64,000 bases of DNA from Fuscovulum sp. (lineage in GTDB: Bacteria > Pseudomonadota > Alphaproteobacteria > Rhodobacterales > Rhodobacteraceae), in assembly GCA_035192965.1 (NCBI GenBank), contig CP136571.1, positions 3,428,501-3,492,500 on the forward strand, written 5' to 3'. Below, in pieces: positions 44,968 through 52,561 of this stretch. The notes under the pieces are model-generated. The model did not search any database. It was not told the origin of the DNA and was given only the letters and a program-made list of their open reading frames with translations. Each line of letters starts with the position of its first letter. Position 1 is the stretch's first letter. Both the position numbers and the translations under genes were made by a program.

Positions 44968-45342
44968 ATGCGCGCCTTGGCATTTTTTTTGCTTACTGCC
45001 GCCCCGGCATTTGCCGTGGAGGTTTCAAACTGCGAAGTCGAACTTAGAGGGAGTTTGCAGATGGCGTTGTTGACGTGTGATTACCGAAACAACGGCGCGC
45101 AAACTGTCGACACCATCAGGATGCATGCCTTTGCGCGATCAGAAGGCAGAGCAGTCGAATGGAGCAAAGAGAGGGTTGATTTCGCGGTTCCCGGCGGGAT
45201 TGAACCGGGGGAAACGGTGAGAGAGGTTGTTTACCTGACGAAGCCCCTACCAGAGCGAGCCGCTGGGTTTGACGTGCGATACGATATTGAAGTTTGGCAG
45301 GTCTTGGGTGCGGACGGCTCAATACTAGAGTCAGCCGAATAG
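44968..45342 (+). CDS. secreted protein of unknown function, probable phage cargo (moron)
   Basis: The protein has 124 residues. A clear signal peptide (RALAFFLLTAAPAFA) is followed by a small beta-rich domain with two cysteines (SNCEVELRGS ... LLTCDYRNNG). It is on the opposite strand to every flanking phage gene and ends in an intrinsic terminator. This is the layout of lysogenic-conversion cargo. A periplasmic location is predicted. Function is not known. Confidence 0.7.
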   Translation: MRALAFFLLTAAPAFAVEVSNCEVELRGSLQMALLTCDYRNNGAQTVDTIRMHAFARSEGRAVEWSKERVDFAVPGGIEPGETVREVVYLTKPLPERAAGFDVRYDIEVWQVLGADGSILESAE

Positions 45343-45369
45343 AAAAGGGCGGCACCAGCCGCCCTCTTT
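45341..45369. terminator. bidirectional intrinsic terminator after the cargo gene
   Basis: GGGCGGC-ACCA-GCCGCCC is followed by TCTTT on the plus strand and by TTTTCT on the minus strand. It ends the 44968 gene and, read from the other side, would also stop late phage transcripts before the tape measure. Confidence 0.82.
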
Positions 45370-45418
45370 ACACACCGCGTGATTCTACCCCACCGTGACG
45401 CTTTGCATGGAGGGGTAG

Positions 45419-45712
45419 ATGGATAAAGATACGGAACGAACCATTTTGGCCAAGCTAACGGTTCAAGAGTTCTTCATTGAGGTCATTCTGGCGCAGGTCT
45501 ACGGCTACGGCCCAAAAGATGCTCAGGACGACGCCCTCTCGCAGATGGTGAGGTTAATACGCACAAGCAGTTGGACCCGCCACCAACCTACAGACGAAGA
45601 ATCCACAGAGCTGCTGCAAGTCGGACTCTTAGCATCCGAATACGCAGCCAATCTTGCAGAGAAGATCGCTGCGCGCGCGGACAACATCCGCGACTTGCTT
45701 GAACGGCAATGA
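45419..45712 (+). CDS. second plus-strand cargo protein, unknown function
   Basis: The protein has 97 residues, predicted all-helical (TVQEFFIEVILAQVYG, SEYAANLAEKIAARADNI). There is no signal peptide or membrane helix, and it is not recognised by family. A GGAGGGG site seven bases before the ATG is strong. With the 44968 gene it forms an opposite-strand cassette fenced by terminators at 45341 and 45897. Confidence 0.65.
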   Translation: MDKDTERTILAKLTVQEFFIEVILAQVYGYGPKDAQDDALSQMVRLIRTSSWTRHQPTDEESTELLQVGLLASEYAANLAEKIAARADNIRDLLERQ

Positions 45713-45896
45713 GTTCTGGCCCTTTGGTGCCGACCATAGACAAGCCATCTTTTCGCATTTTAACGCCCCATCCGCAGCGCAGCCATTCGGACCCCGCGCA
45801 GTCAACTTAATCTTGACTCGACTAAGCAACCGTAACATATCTTGCCACAGATACGGCGCGGGCGACCGTGACCGCTTCCCGCAAGGGACACAGGTG

Positions 45897-45931
45897 CAAG
45901 GGGGTAGCTAGTCTGCCCCCTTGTTCTTTTT
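45897..45931 (+). terminator. intrinsic terminator, plus strand
   Basis: CAAGGGGG-11 bases-CCCCCTTG is followed by TTCTTTTT. It lies about 185 bases after the second cargo gene. A weak TTGACT...CATATC promoter-like pair (45813-45841) sits upstream, so it could also end a short RNA. Confidence 0.8.
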
Positions 45932-45976
45932 AGCCCCGCCCCATCCGCAGCGCCGCCTTGATGGACTGAGAAGCCT

Positions 45977-46363
45977 TCATCTGTTCTTCACCGCAGCCGC
46001 CATGTCAAAGACGCGCTCAATGGCGTCTCCGAGTGCGGCCTTGTCCTCGATTTCCCGCTGCCAAGGTGCCGGGGCTTTGTCGTCGCTCACCTGCGCCGCA
46101 TAGGCCGATGACATTTCCAGCACTACCTCAGCCTGCCAAGGGTTTACGGGCCAGCCTGTCAGCCTGCACCAGCTTTCCAGCCGTTGCGGGCTGATGCCGA
46201 CTGCGCCAAAGCCCGTTTGTTCGACGGGTCCGGCACTCAGCAAGCACTTGGGAAGGTATTCGTCTCGGACGGGAGGCAGTTCACCCACCTCCCACCGCCC
46301 CGCCTTAGCCGACAACCAAGCGTGTTGCCGCGCCCATAGGATTACTTCTTCCCGGTAGTCCGA
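45977..46363 (-). CDS. tail assembly chaperone, frameshifted C-terminal part (GT-like T extension)
   Basis: This frame encodes 128 residues (SDYREEVILWARQHAWLSAK ... MAAAVKNR). It has no ribosome site or sensible start of its own, because its upstream reading is antisense-like Arg/Pro-rich sequence. It is best read as the -1 extension of the preceding gene, entered at the T7 tract 46369-46363. The fusion would be 255 residues. Such G/GT pairs chaperone the tape measure during tail assembly. Its codon pattern and place before the tape measure fit. Confidence 0.75.
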   Translation of the reverse strand, partial: SDYREEVILWARQHAWLSAKAGRWEVGELPPVRDEYLPKCLLSAGPVEQTGFGAVGISPQRLESWCRLTGWPVNPWQAEVVLEMSSAYAAQVSDDKAPAPWQREIEDKAALGDAIERVFDMAAAVKNR

Positions 46364-46743
46364 AAAAAATTGGAACGGTCCGCGATGAACGCATCCAACT
46401 GCGCGCGGATCGGCGGGAACTTGGACAAGAACATGCGGACGTTTTCGGGGGTGCATTCCAGTGGCTTGCCGTCCCACTGGATGCCGTGCCATGCCGTCAC
46501 CAGCTTGGACAGAATTTCGATGCCGTTTGCCTCGGCCTTGTCCAGCGAGGGCTTGCCCTTCCCTGCCCGCTCCGAAACCGAAGCAACCGCAGCGCGAAAC
46601 TCTCGGCTGTCCTGCCCAACCACGCGAATGGTGATCGGCTTGCCGTCTGCCGTGTAGAGAAGTTCGCCCGAAACGGGATGTTCAAGATGGCAGTCCGCGC
46701 CCTTTTCGGAGGCGGCTGCGAGGTCCAGTTGTGCAAAATCCAT
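46342..46743 (-). CDS. tail assembly chaperone (G-like)
   Basis: The protein has 133 residues and is acidic at the start (MDFAQLDLAAASEKGADCHL). It contains the common tail-protein pattern LLYTADGKPITIRVVGQDS. It ends ...SNFFRTTGKK. Near its end the minus strand reads AAT TTT TTT C, a T-TTT-TTT slippery heptamer at 46369-46363. A -1 slip there joins the downstream frame. A GAGG site precedes the ATG. Confidence 0.8.
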   Translation of the reverse strand: MDFAQLDLAAASEKGADCHLEHPVSGELLYTADGKPITIRVVGQDSREFRAAVASVSERAGKGKPSLDKAEANGIEILSKLVTAWHGIQWDGKPLECTPENVRMFLSKFPPIRAQLDAFIADRSNFFRTTGKK

Positions 46744-46823
46744 AGTCGTGCCTCATGTGCTAACGTGCTGTGGAATGGTGCCGGGGGCCAGCCAGCACGA
46801 AACCAGCCCCCGGCGTCGTCCCG

Positions 46824-47258
46824 TCAGCTGACGAGAACGATGGGCGAGATGATTTCCACCATCGCGGAACCCGACACGACCGAACCCGTCGAGGCCGAAA
46901 CGCGCGTCGAGAACACGCGGGCGCGGAAGTAACGGATGCGGCCCGAGGGGAACGCGACCTTGACGGAAATCACGGTCTTGTTCGCCAGCGCGGTGCTCAG
47001 AAGCGTCTGGCCCGCGTCCACGTCCTCAGCAAACGGGATGGTCAGTGAGCCGTAGTTCACTTCGCCGTGCTGCTTGTCCACAACGCCAGTGGCGAGAGGC
47101 GTATGCGTGACAACCGCATGCTCCGCGCCAAACTCGGGGATCTCGGTGATTTCACCGACCTGCGTGTAGGTCAGCGCGGCATAGCCCGCAGCATCCAGCG
47201 TGGCAGGAGCGGCGGTGGACACGCTAAAGAGCGTGCCGATAGAAGTCGAAGAAGCCAT
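46824..47258 (-). CDS. major tail (tube) protein
   Basis: The protein has 144 residues and forms the tail tube. It starts with ASSTSIGTLFSVSTAAPATL, followed by YTQVGEITEIPEFG, a typical tube-protein opening. VNYGSLTIPFAEDVDAGQ and the C-terminal GSAMVEIISPIVLV match family beta strands. An AAAGGG site is well placed. Its position before the chaperone pair is canonical. Confidence 0.82.
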   Translation of the reverse strand: MASSTSIGTLFSVSTAAPATLDAAGYAALTYTQVGEITEIPEFGAEHAVVTHTPLATGVVDKQHGEVNYGSLTIPFAEDVDAGQTLLSTALANKTVISVKVAFPSGRIRYFRARVFSTRVSASTGSVVSGSAMVEIISPIVLVS

Positions 47259-47270
47259 GTCTTAGCCCTT

Positions 47271-47618
47271 TCAGCGGTTGTAGAGGGTGGCAACAAGGCC
47301 AGTCCCGCCAGTGATGGAGACGGTCGCCCCGGCGAGGTAAGCGCCGATGGAGTCCAGGGGGATTGCCGCAACAGCGCCAGCGGCGATGGAGCCGATGGCG
47401 TATGCCGACACGGACACAGGGCCGATGCCGGGGACGCGGGTGTTGGTCAGCCCGGACCCGATAGACGGGGTAAGCGCGCCTGCGGTGGCGTTCCGCAGAA
47501 CAAGCACTTGGCCGTTGCCGGGAACGTAGGAGAGGGCGTCGGTGGTGCCGTTCAGCGTCGTCTCAGTAGCCGTGACGCGACCGTCACCCGCGACGGTAGT
47601 CGCAGTGATTGCGGGCAT
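47271..47618 (-). CDS. small phage structural protein, unknown
   Basis: The protein has 115 residues rich in Gly/Ala/Thr (LNGTTDALSYVPGNGQVLVLRN). It is probably all beta. It could be a tail or head decoration protein, but no family was recognised. A GAAAGG site precedes the ATG. It is the first gene after a terminator at 47640. Confidence 0.5.
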   Translation of the reverse strand: MPAITATTVAGDGRVTATETTLNGTTDALSYVPGNGQVLVLRNATAGALTPSIGSGLTNTRVPGIGPVSVSAYAIGSIAAGAVAAIPLDSIGAYLAGATVSITGGTGLVATLYNR

Positions 47619-47639
47619 GTTGGGAGCCTTTCAGGAATG

Positions 47640-47663
47640 AAAAAGGCCCCCGTGATGGGGGCC
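47640..47663 (-). terminator. intrinsic terminator within the late operon
   Basis: On the minus strand GGCCCCC-ATCAC-GGGGGCC is followed by TTTTT. It lies between the tail-terminator gene and the 115-residue gene. Confidence 0.82.
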
Positions 47664-47701
47664 GGGTTGCGGGTGCCTGCATGTCCCGGCAGGCGACGGG
47701 A

Positions 47702-48103
47702 TCAGCGATCCGTGACCTGATAGTCCACGCGGATGGGTTGACGCCAATCCGAGCCATCGGGATACGGCGTCATCGGAGAGGCGGGCTTGGTGACCGTCAA
47801 GATGCGACCGTTGACCGCCAGCTTAAAGCCCATCGGGAACCGCGCCGCGATTTCGTCAGCCTTGCCGTTTGCCACGGTGGAGAACGTGTTAGACGGTGCC
47901 ACCACGGTTATCGTGAAGTAGCCCCGTTCAATCACGCCACCGTCGCCAGATATGGCCTTGCTGTCGCGCATGGTCGGAACATGCTGCAAAACCGCGTAGG
48001 GCTTTGCAGGCGATGCGGCCTTGTTCGGGTAAACGATTGGCAGGATTGCGGGGGTTGCGAGACGCTGCCCGATGGCAGTTTCAATCGCGTTTAGATTGGA
48101 CAT
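47702..48103 (-). CDS. tail terminator-like protein (DUF4128)
   Basis: The protein has 133 residues. Landmarks are AIGQRLATPAILPIVYPN near the start, RGYFTITVVAPSNTFST in the middle and the C-terminal WRQPIRVDYQVTD. This fits phage DUF4128 proteins, which cap the tail at the head end. Its ribosome site is poor. Confidence 0.7.
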   Translation of the reverse strand: MSNLNAIETAIGQRLATPAILPIVYPNKAASPAKPYAVLQHVPTMRDSKAISGDGGVIERGYFTITVVAPSNTFSTVANGKADEIAARFPMGFKLAVNGRILTVTKPASPMTPYPDGSDWRQPIRVDYQVTDR

Positions 48104-48143
48104 AATGGGGGCGTCCTTTTCGTAGCATGTTTTTTAGCGTGGT

Positions 48144-48584
48144 TCAAGCAAGGTTTGCGGCGTTCTTGGCTACATGCTCTTCCCATTTGGCGGCGTTGAT
48201 GCCGACAAAATGCCAGCCCGGTTGATTGTATTCCCGGCCCAAGGCATCGGTGCCGACAAAGCCGTTTTCGATCCGCATGGCGTAAACCATCGGCCAAGCA
48301 AATTGCATGGGCGCACCGAGCTTATAGCCCTCAATTGCAACGATGTAGGATGCCTCACCCACACTCTCGCCGCCACCAGCAACCGATGAAGTGAGGCTTC
48401 CGGCCAATTCGCCCTCGGCAACCGGGATATTACCGACCTTGAGCGTCCCGCCCTTTGTGATACCCGTCGCTGTTGTTTGCGCGCCCTCAAGAACATCCTG
48501 AACGGATGCCCGAACAACCTTTTCCATCTTTTCGACGGTAAGGCCTTTGAATTTGCGAAGATCAGCGCTGAACGATTTTACCAT
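48144..48584 (-). CDS. head-tail joining protein, HK97 gp10-like
   Basis: The protein has 146 residues. It starts VKSFSADLRKFKGLTVEKM and contains TGITKGGTLKVGNIPVAEGEL and WPMVYAMRIENGFVG, a layout typical of gp10-like completion proteins. One base separates it from the MuF stop. It probably joins head and tail. Confidence 0.6.
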   Translation of the reverse strand: MVKSFSADLRKFKGLTVEKMEKVVRASVQDVLEGAQTTATGITKGGTLKVGNIPVAEGELAGSLTSSVAGGGESVGEASYIVAIEGYKLGAPMQFAWPMVYAMRIENGFVGTDALGREYNQPGWHFVGINAAKWEEHVAKNAANLA

Positions 48585-48585
48585 G

Positions 48586-49560
48586 TCACACCACCCTAAA
48601 GAACATTGAACACTTGCAGCCCGCGCGGTGCCGGATCGGCGCTTGCGGATCGTGCGCGTATCTTAGCGCCGTGCCATCCGCCATAATGAATGGCTGACCT
48701 AGCAAGCGTGGCGGGCTTTCATCCATTGCCAGATGGTCAAATCGCGGCTCACGGCTGCCGCCATGTATCCACTTGGCCGTTATCGTTGCCCCGCGCTCAA
48801 CCGCCTGCGTCAAGCCTTCGTATTGGCCGCTGGAGATGGCGGCGCGGGCTTCCGTCCGCGCGATCAGCTCACCCCGATACCGGAGTTGCTTGCTGTTGTA
48901 GCCCCGAATAATGCGGTCAATATCCGCAGCCGACAGAGGCTTGCCCGCGTCGATGGCCTTCTGCACCATGCGGTCGAACCGCTTGTCCCGTAGCTTGCGG
49001 GTGAAATAGTTGGCGTCCAGATTGCCCAGCTCAGCCCGCGCCCGAATGGCTGCATCCGTTTGCTGCGAGGTCAGGCCGAGGAAACCGCCTTCCCTGCGCC
49101 CCGTTGCGCGGTTGTAGGTGCCGACGATAGCCCGCGCGGTCTTGGCCCCGCTTTCGCCCGTTGCAACGCGGTTTTCCATGACCGTCCGCAGCATTTCCAG
49201 CGTTTGCGTTTCGATGCCCTGCACCAGCGTCCCGGCGTTTTCACGCACCCAAGCCTCAGCGCGGTAATGCCTGCCGTCAAAGCCAAACTGCCCCCGGCTG
49301 ATGATTGTGCCAGCCGACAGCCCGCCGCCGATGAACGCGGAACGGATGGCCTCTGACACCGGGAACAATGCGCCCTGCTCTAGCCGCAAGAGCATTTCCA
49401 AGGCCCGCAGGTCGTTGCGGTTGATGGCGTCCTCTAGCTGGGCAATGGAAACGTTTGTCGCGGCGTTCTGGATGGCTTCAAAGAAGGCATCGCCAATGGT
49501 GCGCCCGAACCGCTCCACGAGCTTGTCGTAGAGTTCGCGCTGTTGACGTTGTGTGAGCAT
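48586..49560 (-). CDS. MuF-like head morphogenesis protein
   Basis: The protein has 324 residues. The C-terminal third has the MuF pattern: LIARTEARAAISSGQYEGL, EPRFDHLAMDESPP, IMADGTALRYAHDP and HRAGCKCSM. MuF proteins are minor capsid proteins near the portal. Here the gene lies after the connectors rather than directly after the portal, a less common order. No toxin fusion is present. Confidence 0.82.
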   Translation of the reverse strand: MLTQRQQRELYDKLVERFGRTIGDAFFEAIQNAATNVSIAQLEDAINRNDLRALEMLLRLEQGALFPVSEAIRSAFIGGGLSAGTIISRGQFGFDGRHYRAEAWVRENAGTLVQGIETQTLEMLRTVMENRVATGESGAKTARAIVGTYNRATGRREGGFLGLTSQQTDAAIRARAELGNLDANYFTRKLRDKRFDRMVQKAIDAGKPLSAADIDRIIRGYNSKQLRYRGELIARTEARAAISSGQYEGLTQAVERGATITAKWIHGGSREPRFDHLAMDESPPRLLGQPFIMADGTALRYAHDPQAPIRHRAGCKCSMFFRVV

Positions 49561-49722
49561 CTAGTCGCCTAGGGCTGCATCCCTGCCCGCCTTCCATGCT
49601 GCCAACATAGCAATATCATGCTGGCGGAAGAACGCGGGCGGCAATGAGAGGACAAGACGCGCGGCGGCAGGCCGACCGTCGCGCATATGAATGAGGTAGT
49701 AGAGGCATTGAGCGAGGCTCAG
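49561..49722 (-). CDS. small phage protein, possible CTG start
   Basis: The frame ends TAG directly before the MuF ATG and encodes either 41 residues from ATG 49686 (MRDGRPAAARLVLSLPPAFF...) or 53 residues from CTG 49722. The CTG overlaps the preceding TGA and has a GGAG site eight bases upstream, whereas the ATG has none. The extra residues (SLAQCLYYLIH) continue the helical character. It is unrecognised by family. The tight packing on both sides is the main support. Confidence 0.45.
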   Translation of the reverse strand: MSLAQCLYYLIHMRDGRPAAARLVLSLPPAFFRQHDIAMLAAWKAGRDAALGD

Positions 49723-50072
49723 GTGCTAATCTCCACTTGGTAGTATAGCGCGACCCCACCGGGGGCTTCCGGCATCACGGCGAGAACGTCATGCGGGCTG
49801 CCCGCAACGGTCACCTTGTCACCCACCATCGGCGCAATGCCTGTCGCGTCCACCATGAGCATCCGCGCCTTACGGGTTTCCGATGAACCACGAATGTAGA
49901 CCTCCTTGATGCCCTCGTCTATGCCTGTGAGGGTGTAGCTTACGCCTGCCCCGGCAGTATCCCACGGGGTTTCTTGGACGCCTGCGCGGGTGAACGGAAA
50001 CAACAGCGGGCCGTTGCCGACTGCCGTGCCAGCTTCCGCTAGAGCGGCTTGGACTTCATCAGCAATACCCAT
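49719..50072 (-). CDS. head-tail connector-like protein
   Basis: The protein has 117 residues. It starts GIADEVQAALAEAGTAVGNG and ends ALYYQVEIST. The size, position and beta-rich C-terminus fit a head completion or stopper protein, but family identity is not firm. Its ATG overlaps the preceding stop by one base (TGATG). Confidence 0.55.
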   Translation of the reverse strand: MGIADEVQAALAEAGTAVGNGPLLFPFTRAGVQETPWDTAGAGVSYTLTGIDEGIKEVYIRGSSETRKARMLMVDATGIAPMVGDKVTVAGSPHDVLAVMPEAPGGVALYYQVEIST

Positions 50073-50548
50073 CACACCACCAGAAGCGCAGGTTCGCCGC
50101 GTTCATCTTCGATGATCGGGGCAAGGATGTTTTCAACAGAGGCAAGGAACGGCAGGCTTTCGGCCAATTCGCCTTTGCCCATTGGCGTCCATTGGATGCT
50201 GCCGACTTTGGTTAGCACCTTGGTTTCCGACTGCACCACACGCGGGGCAAGGGATCTAGGCGTAAGAACCTCAAACAGCGCCGCCTCATATGCGGCTCTC
50301 TCGACACGCGCCGGGATGCCCGTCAGTGTGTTGCCATATCGGTCAATCGCCTCGACGCGGGGCCATGCCCGCGTCTGATCACCGCCAGCCGCAGGTGAAC
50401 CGGGCCAGCGGTGAATATAATACCCGTCCAGCCAATCGGATGCGCGCAACAGTGCAGCCTCTCGATCCGTGCTGGATGCAGCCGCCCAAGCGGCGTTTCC
50501 GCGCTGTGCATGATAGGCGTCAGCCGCCGCAAGGGTGCCGTAGGTCAT
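50072..50548 (-). CDS. DnaT-like/adaptor protein of the head-tail connector
   Basis: The protein has 158 residues. The pattern AAADAYHAQRGNAAW, ALLRASDWLDGYYI, RAWPRVEAID and IPARVERAAYEAALFE matches phage proteins often labelled DnaT-like ssDNA-binding. From their constant place after the capsid they are probably connector adaptors. It overlaps its upstream neighbour by four bases (ATGA). Confidence 0.7.
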   Translation of the reverse strand: MTYGTLAAADAYHAQRGNAAWAAASSTDREAALLRASDWLDGYYIHRWPGSPAAGGDQTRAWPRVEAIDRYGNTLTGIPARVERAAYEAALFEVLTPRSLAPRVVQSETKVLTKVGSIQWTPMGKGELAESLPFLASVENILAPIIEDERGEPALLVV

Positions 50549-50817
50549 TCGGTCGGTTCCGTCTCAGATGAAGTCTCAGATGTTTCCGACTTGGTTTCCG
50601 TCTCAGTGGTTTCGGACTTCGCCTTACGCCCCCGCTTGGGCTTATCCGTCAGCCCCTCGATCACCAAATCGCCGTTTTCGATCCAGAAGGTGACGACAAG
50701 GCTATTCATCGCCGCCGTCACGATATCGTCTGCAATCTCGACCTCAGCGCCAGCCGGGATCATGTGTTCCGGCGTGATGCCGAGCGGGATATTTGATGCG
50801 TTCTTGACCAGTGCCAT
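50545..50817 (-). CDS. small phage protein with acidic Ser/Thr/Glu tail
   Basis: The protein has 90 residues. The first 55 form a compact domain (ASNIPLGITPEHMIPAGAE ... VTFWIENGDLVIEGL). It ends in a basic patch KPKRGRKAK and then a repetitive SETTETETKSETSETSSET tail. The tail is probably disordered. No family was assigned. A GAAGGA site precedes the ATG. Confidence 0.6.
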   Translation of the reverse strand: MALVKNASNIPLGITPEHMIPAGAEVEIADDIVTAAMNSLVVTFWIENGDLVIEGLTDKPKRGRKAKSETTETETKSETSETSSETEPTE

Positions 50818-50835
50818 CGTGCCGTTTCCTTCAAT

Positions 50836-51090
50836 TCATTTCTGATGCGGGTCGGGTTTGGTTGCGGCCTTCACGGCCCACATAGCACCCTCTTCAATCG
50901 CGGTTTGCGCCAGTGATTTGAGGCGCGCCACTTCGCCCTGTCGCGTCGATCCGGCGTCACACGGGACAAGAAGATCAATGCCCTCGATCAGGTCGATCAG
51001 ATCGGCGGCAGCAGTCTTGATGTCATCAACGATGTTGCTCTTTGACGGGTTAAAGCTGACGCCAACTCGGTATTTTCCCTTGGTGATCAT
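50836..51090 (-). CDS. Acb2/Tad1-like hairpin protein (DUF7681 type), possible anti-CBASS/anti-Thoeris
   Basis: The protein has 84 residues. Beginning YRVGVSFNPSKSN, it continues with two helices: VDDIKTAAADLIDLIEG and ARLKSLAQTAIEEGAMWAVK, ending AATKP. From memory this matches the DUF7681 group, placed with Acb2 and the Tad1 hairpin domain, which bind cyclic-nucleotide signals and blunt CBASS or Thoeris defence. The match is by eye only. The gene lies right after the major capsid gene. Whether this member binds a signal is unknown. Confidence 0.6.
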   Translation of the reverse strand: MITKGKYRVGVSFNPSKSNIVDDIKTAAADLIDLIEGIDLLVPCDAGSTRQGEVARLKSLAQTAIEEGAMWAVKAATKPDPHQK

Positions 51091-51148
51091 TCGTGCTGTT
51101 TCCCTTTCCCAATGAAAGAGGGGGCGAGTTTTCCCGCCCCCATCTCGA

Positions 51149-52090
51149 TCAGATGCCGTCGCCGTAGCTGACAGCGCGCGGCAGGCGGATATCCAGACCG
51201 CCGAGGCGGAACACGCCCGGAACGGTGAACTGGAGGCCTTCCACCTGCACGGGCAGGAAGCGGTGCGGCATCGGGATGTGCAGCTTCAGTACTTCCGGCG
51301 ACCGACGATAGGCGATCATACGGGCGGTGTTGCCAGCGCCCTGCGTGGTCAGCCCGCGCATGCCGCGAATGGTCAGGGCTTGGCCCGTGGTCGCGGTATA
51401 CACGTTAGACTGACGCAGGAACTCCAGCGTGGTCATCGCCGTATCGCCGAGACGCTGCGACGACAGGAGCATGAAGCGCTCAATCGGCAGGATCAGGGTA
51501 TCGGCCATTTCCACCGTGTTAGTGGAGGTGTGGATGCCCGTCAGCAGCGCGTTGATATCGCGCAGGATCAGGTCCGGGGTCTTGTTCGCCCAGAGGGTCG
51601 AAGCGCCCGTGCCATCCGCCGCGACCGACGCCGCCGGAACGCCCGAGTAGTTGAACAGGCCTTGGAACGACTTCGCGCTGTCGCCATTGAAGGCGATGCG
51701 GTAGATCATTTCCTCGTATGCGCGGCGGGCCGCAGAGGCCTTTTCCGCGTCCAGCGAGATGCCGAGCATCCGCGCCTGGTTCACTTCCTCGAAGCCGTAG
51801 GAGTAGCCGATCCCAGCGGTGTAAACCGCGCTCTCGAACTTCTCCATGCCGACGCCGACAACGGGAATGTCCTTGCCGTTGCCGTTGATCCAGTCGGCGC
51901 GGCCAGCGGCGTCCATCGAGTAGAACGTCACCGACTTGGACCACTCGCCTGCCGAGGTATCGACCGGGATCAGCGAGGCGTAGTCTACATCGGGATACTT
52001 GATCCGATAGACGCCTGCCTCGATGTGAGAGGTTTGCGAGGTCACAAAGCCAAGGTTGGCCTGCACCGCGTCATTGAAATTCATCTGCAT
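51149..52090 (-). CDS. major capsid protein (DUF2184, HK97-like fold)
   Basis: The protein has 313 residues and forms the head shell. It has the DUF2184 layout: YRIKYPDVDYASLIPVD, EWSKSVTFYSMDAAG, YGFEEVNQARMLGISLDAEK, YRIAFNGDSAKSFQGLFN and a C-terminal MPHRFLPVQVEGLQFTVPG. An AAGGAGG ribosome site is among the strongest in the phage, as expected for an abundant protein. Confidence 0.88.
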   Translation of the reverse strand: MQMNFNDAVQANLGFVTSQTSHIEAGVYRIKYPDVDYASLIPVDTSAGEWSKSVTFYSMDAAGRADWINGNGKDIPVVGVGMEKFESAVYTAGIGYSYGFEEVNQARMLGISLDAEKASAARRAYEEMIYRIAFNGDSAKSFQGLFNYSGVPAASVAADGTGASTLWANKTPDLILRDINALLTGIHTSTNTVEMADTLILPIERFMLLSSQRLGDTAMTTLEFLRQSNVYTATTGQALTIRGMRGLTTQGAGNTARMIAYRRSPEVLKLHIPMPHRFLPVQVEGLQFTVPGVFRLGGLDIRLPRAVSYGDGI

Positions 52091-52104
52091 GTTCAGCGGC
52101 CTCC

Positions 52105-52560
52105 TTAGCCGATACGAACTTTGACCAGCGCGCCCACGCCGCCAGCGCTGTCGAAGATGGCGCGGGGGATTGCGAGGTTGTTGGTGGGGGTTTTGCCGAA
52201 GCGGCCAGCCTGCGCCGTGCCGACGACCATGTAGACGGGGTCGCCCGCCACGACGCTTTCGCCCGCCGTGACCCAGATCACGCCACGCTGAAGGATCAGC
52301 GCGCTTTCGTTGACCGGGACAAGGTTCGGCGAGTTAGCGTCAACCGACTGATCGCGCACGGTGATGCCACGCACCACGTCAGCAGCGGCGGTTGCAGCGG
52401 CAACGCCATTAGAGGCGGTCCCTTGCTTCACGACCTTGCCGAAGCCGATGGCCGCGCCCTCGACCTGACGCGAGATCAGGTTGTTCGGCTCCGTGTTGGC
52501 AATCATGCCCTCGTAAGCCGCCGCCATTTCGGCGGGGTAGTTCGTTTGGATTGCAGGCAT
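52105..52560 (-). CDS. capsid cement protein, Gp24-like
   Basis: The protein has 151 residues. It starts PAIQTNYPAEMAAAYEGMIA and contains a beta-barrel-like pattern with VVRGITVRDQS and RGVIWVTAGESVVAGDPVY. This fits the structural-cement family that decorates DUF2184 capsids. An AAAGGGG site precedes the ATG. Confidence 0.78.
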   Translation of the reverse strand: MPAIQTNYPAEMAAAYEGMIANTEPNNLISRQVEGAAIGFGKVVKQGTASNGVAAATAAADVVRGITVRDQSVDANSPNLVPVNESALILQRGVIWVTAGESVVAGDPVYMVVGTAQAGRFGKTPTNNLAIPRAIFDSAGGVGALVKVRIG

Positions 52561-52561
52561 A

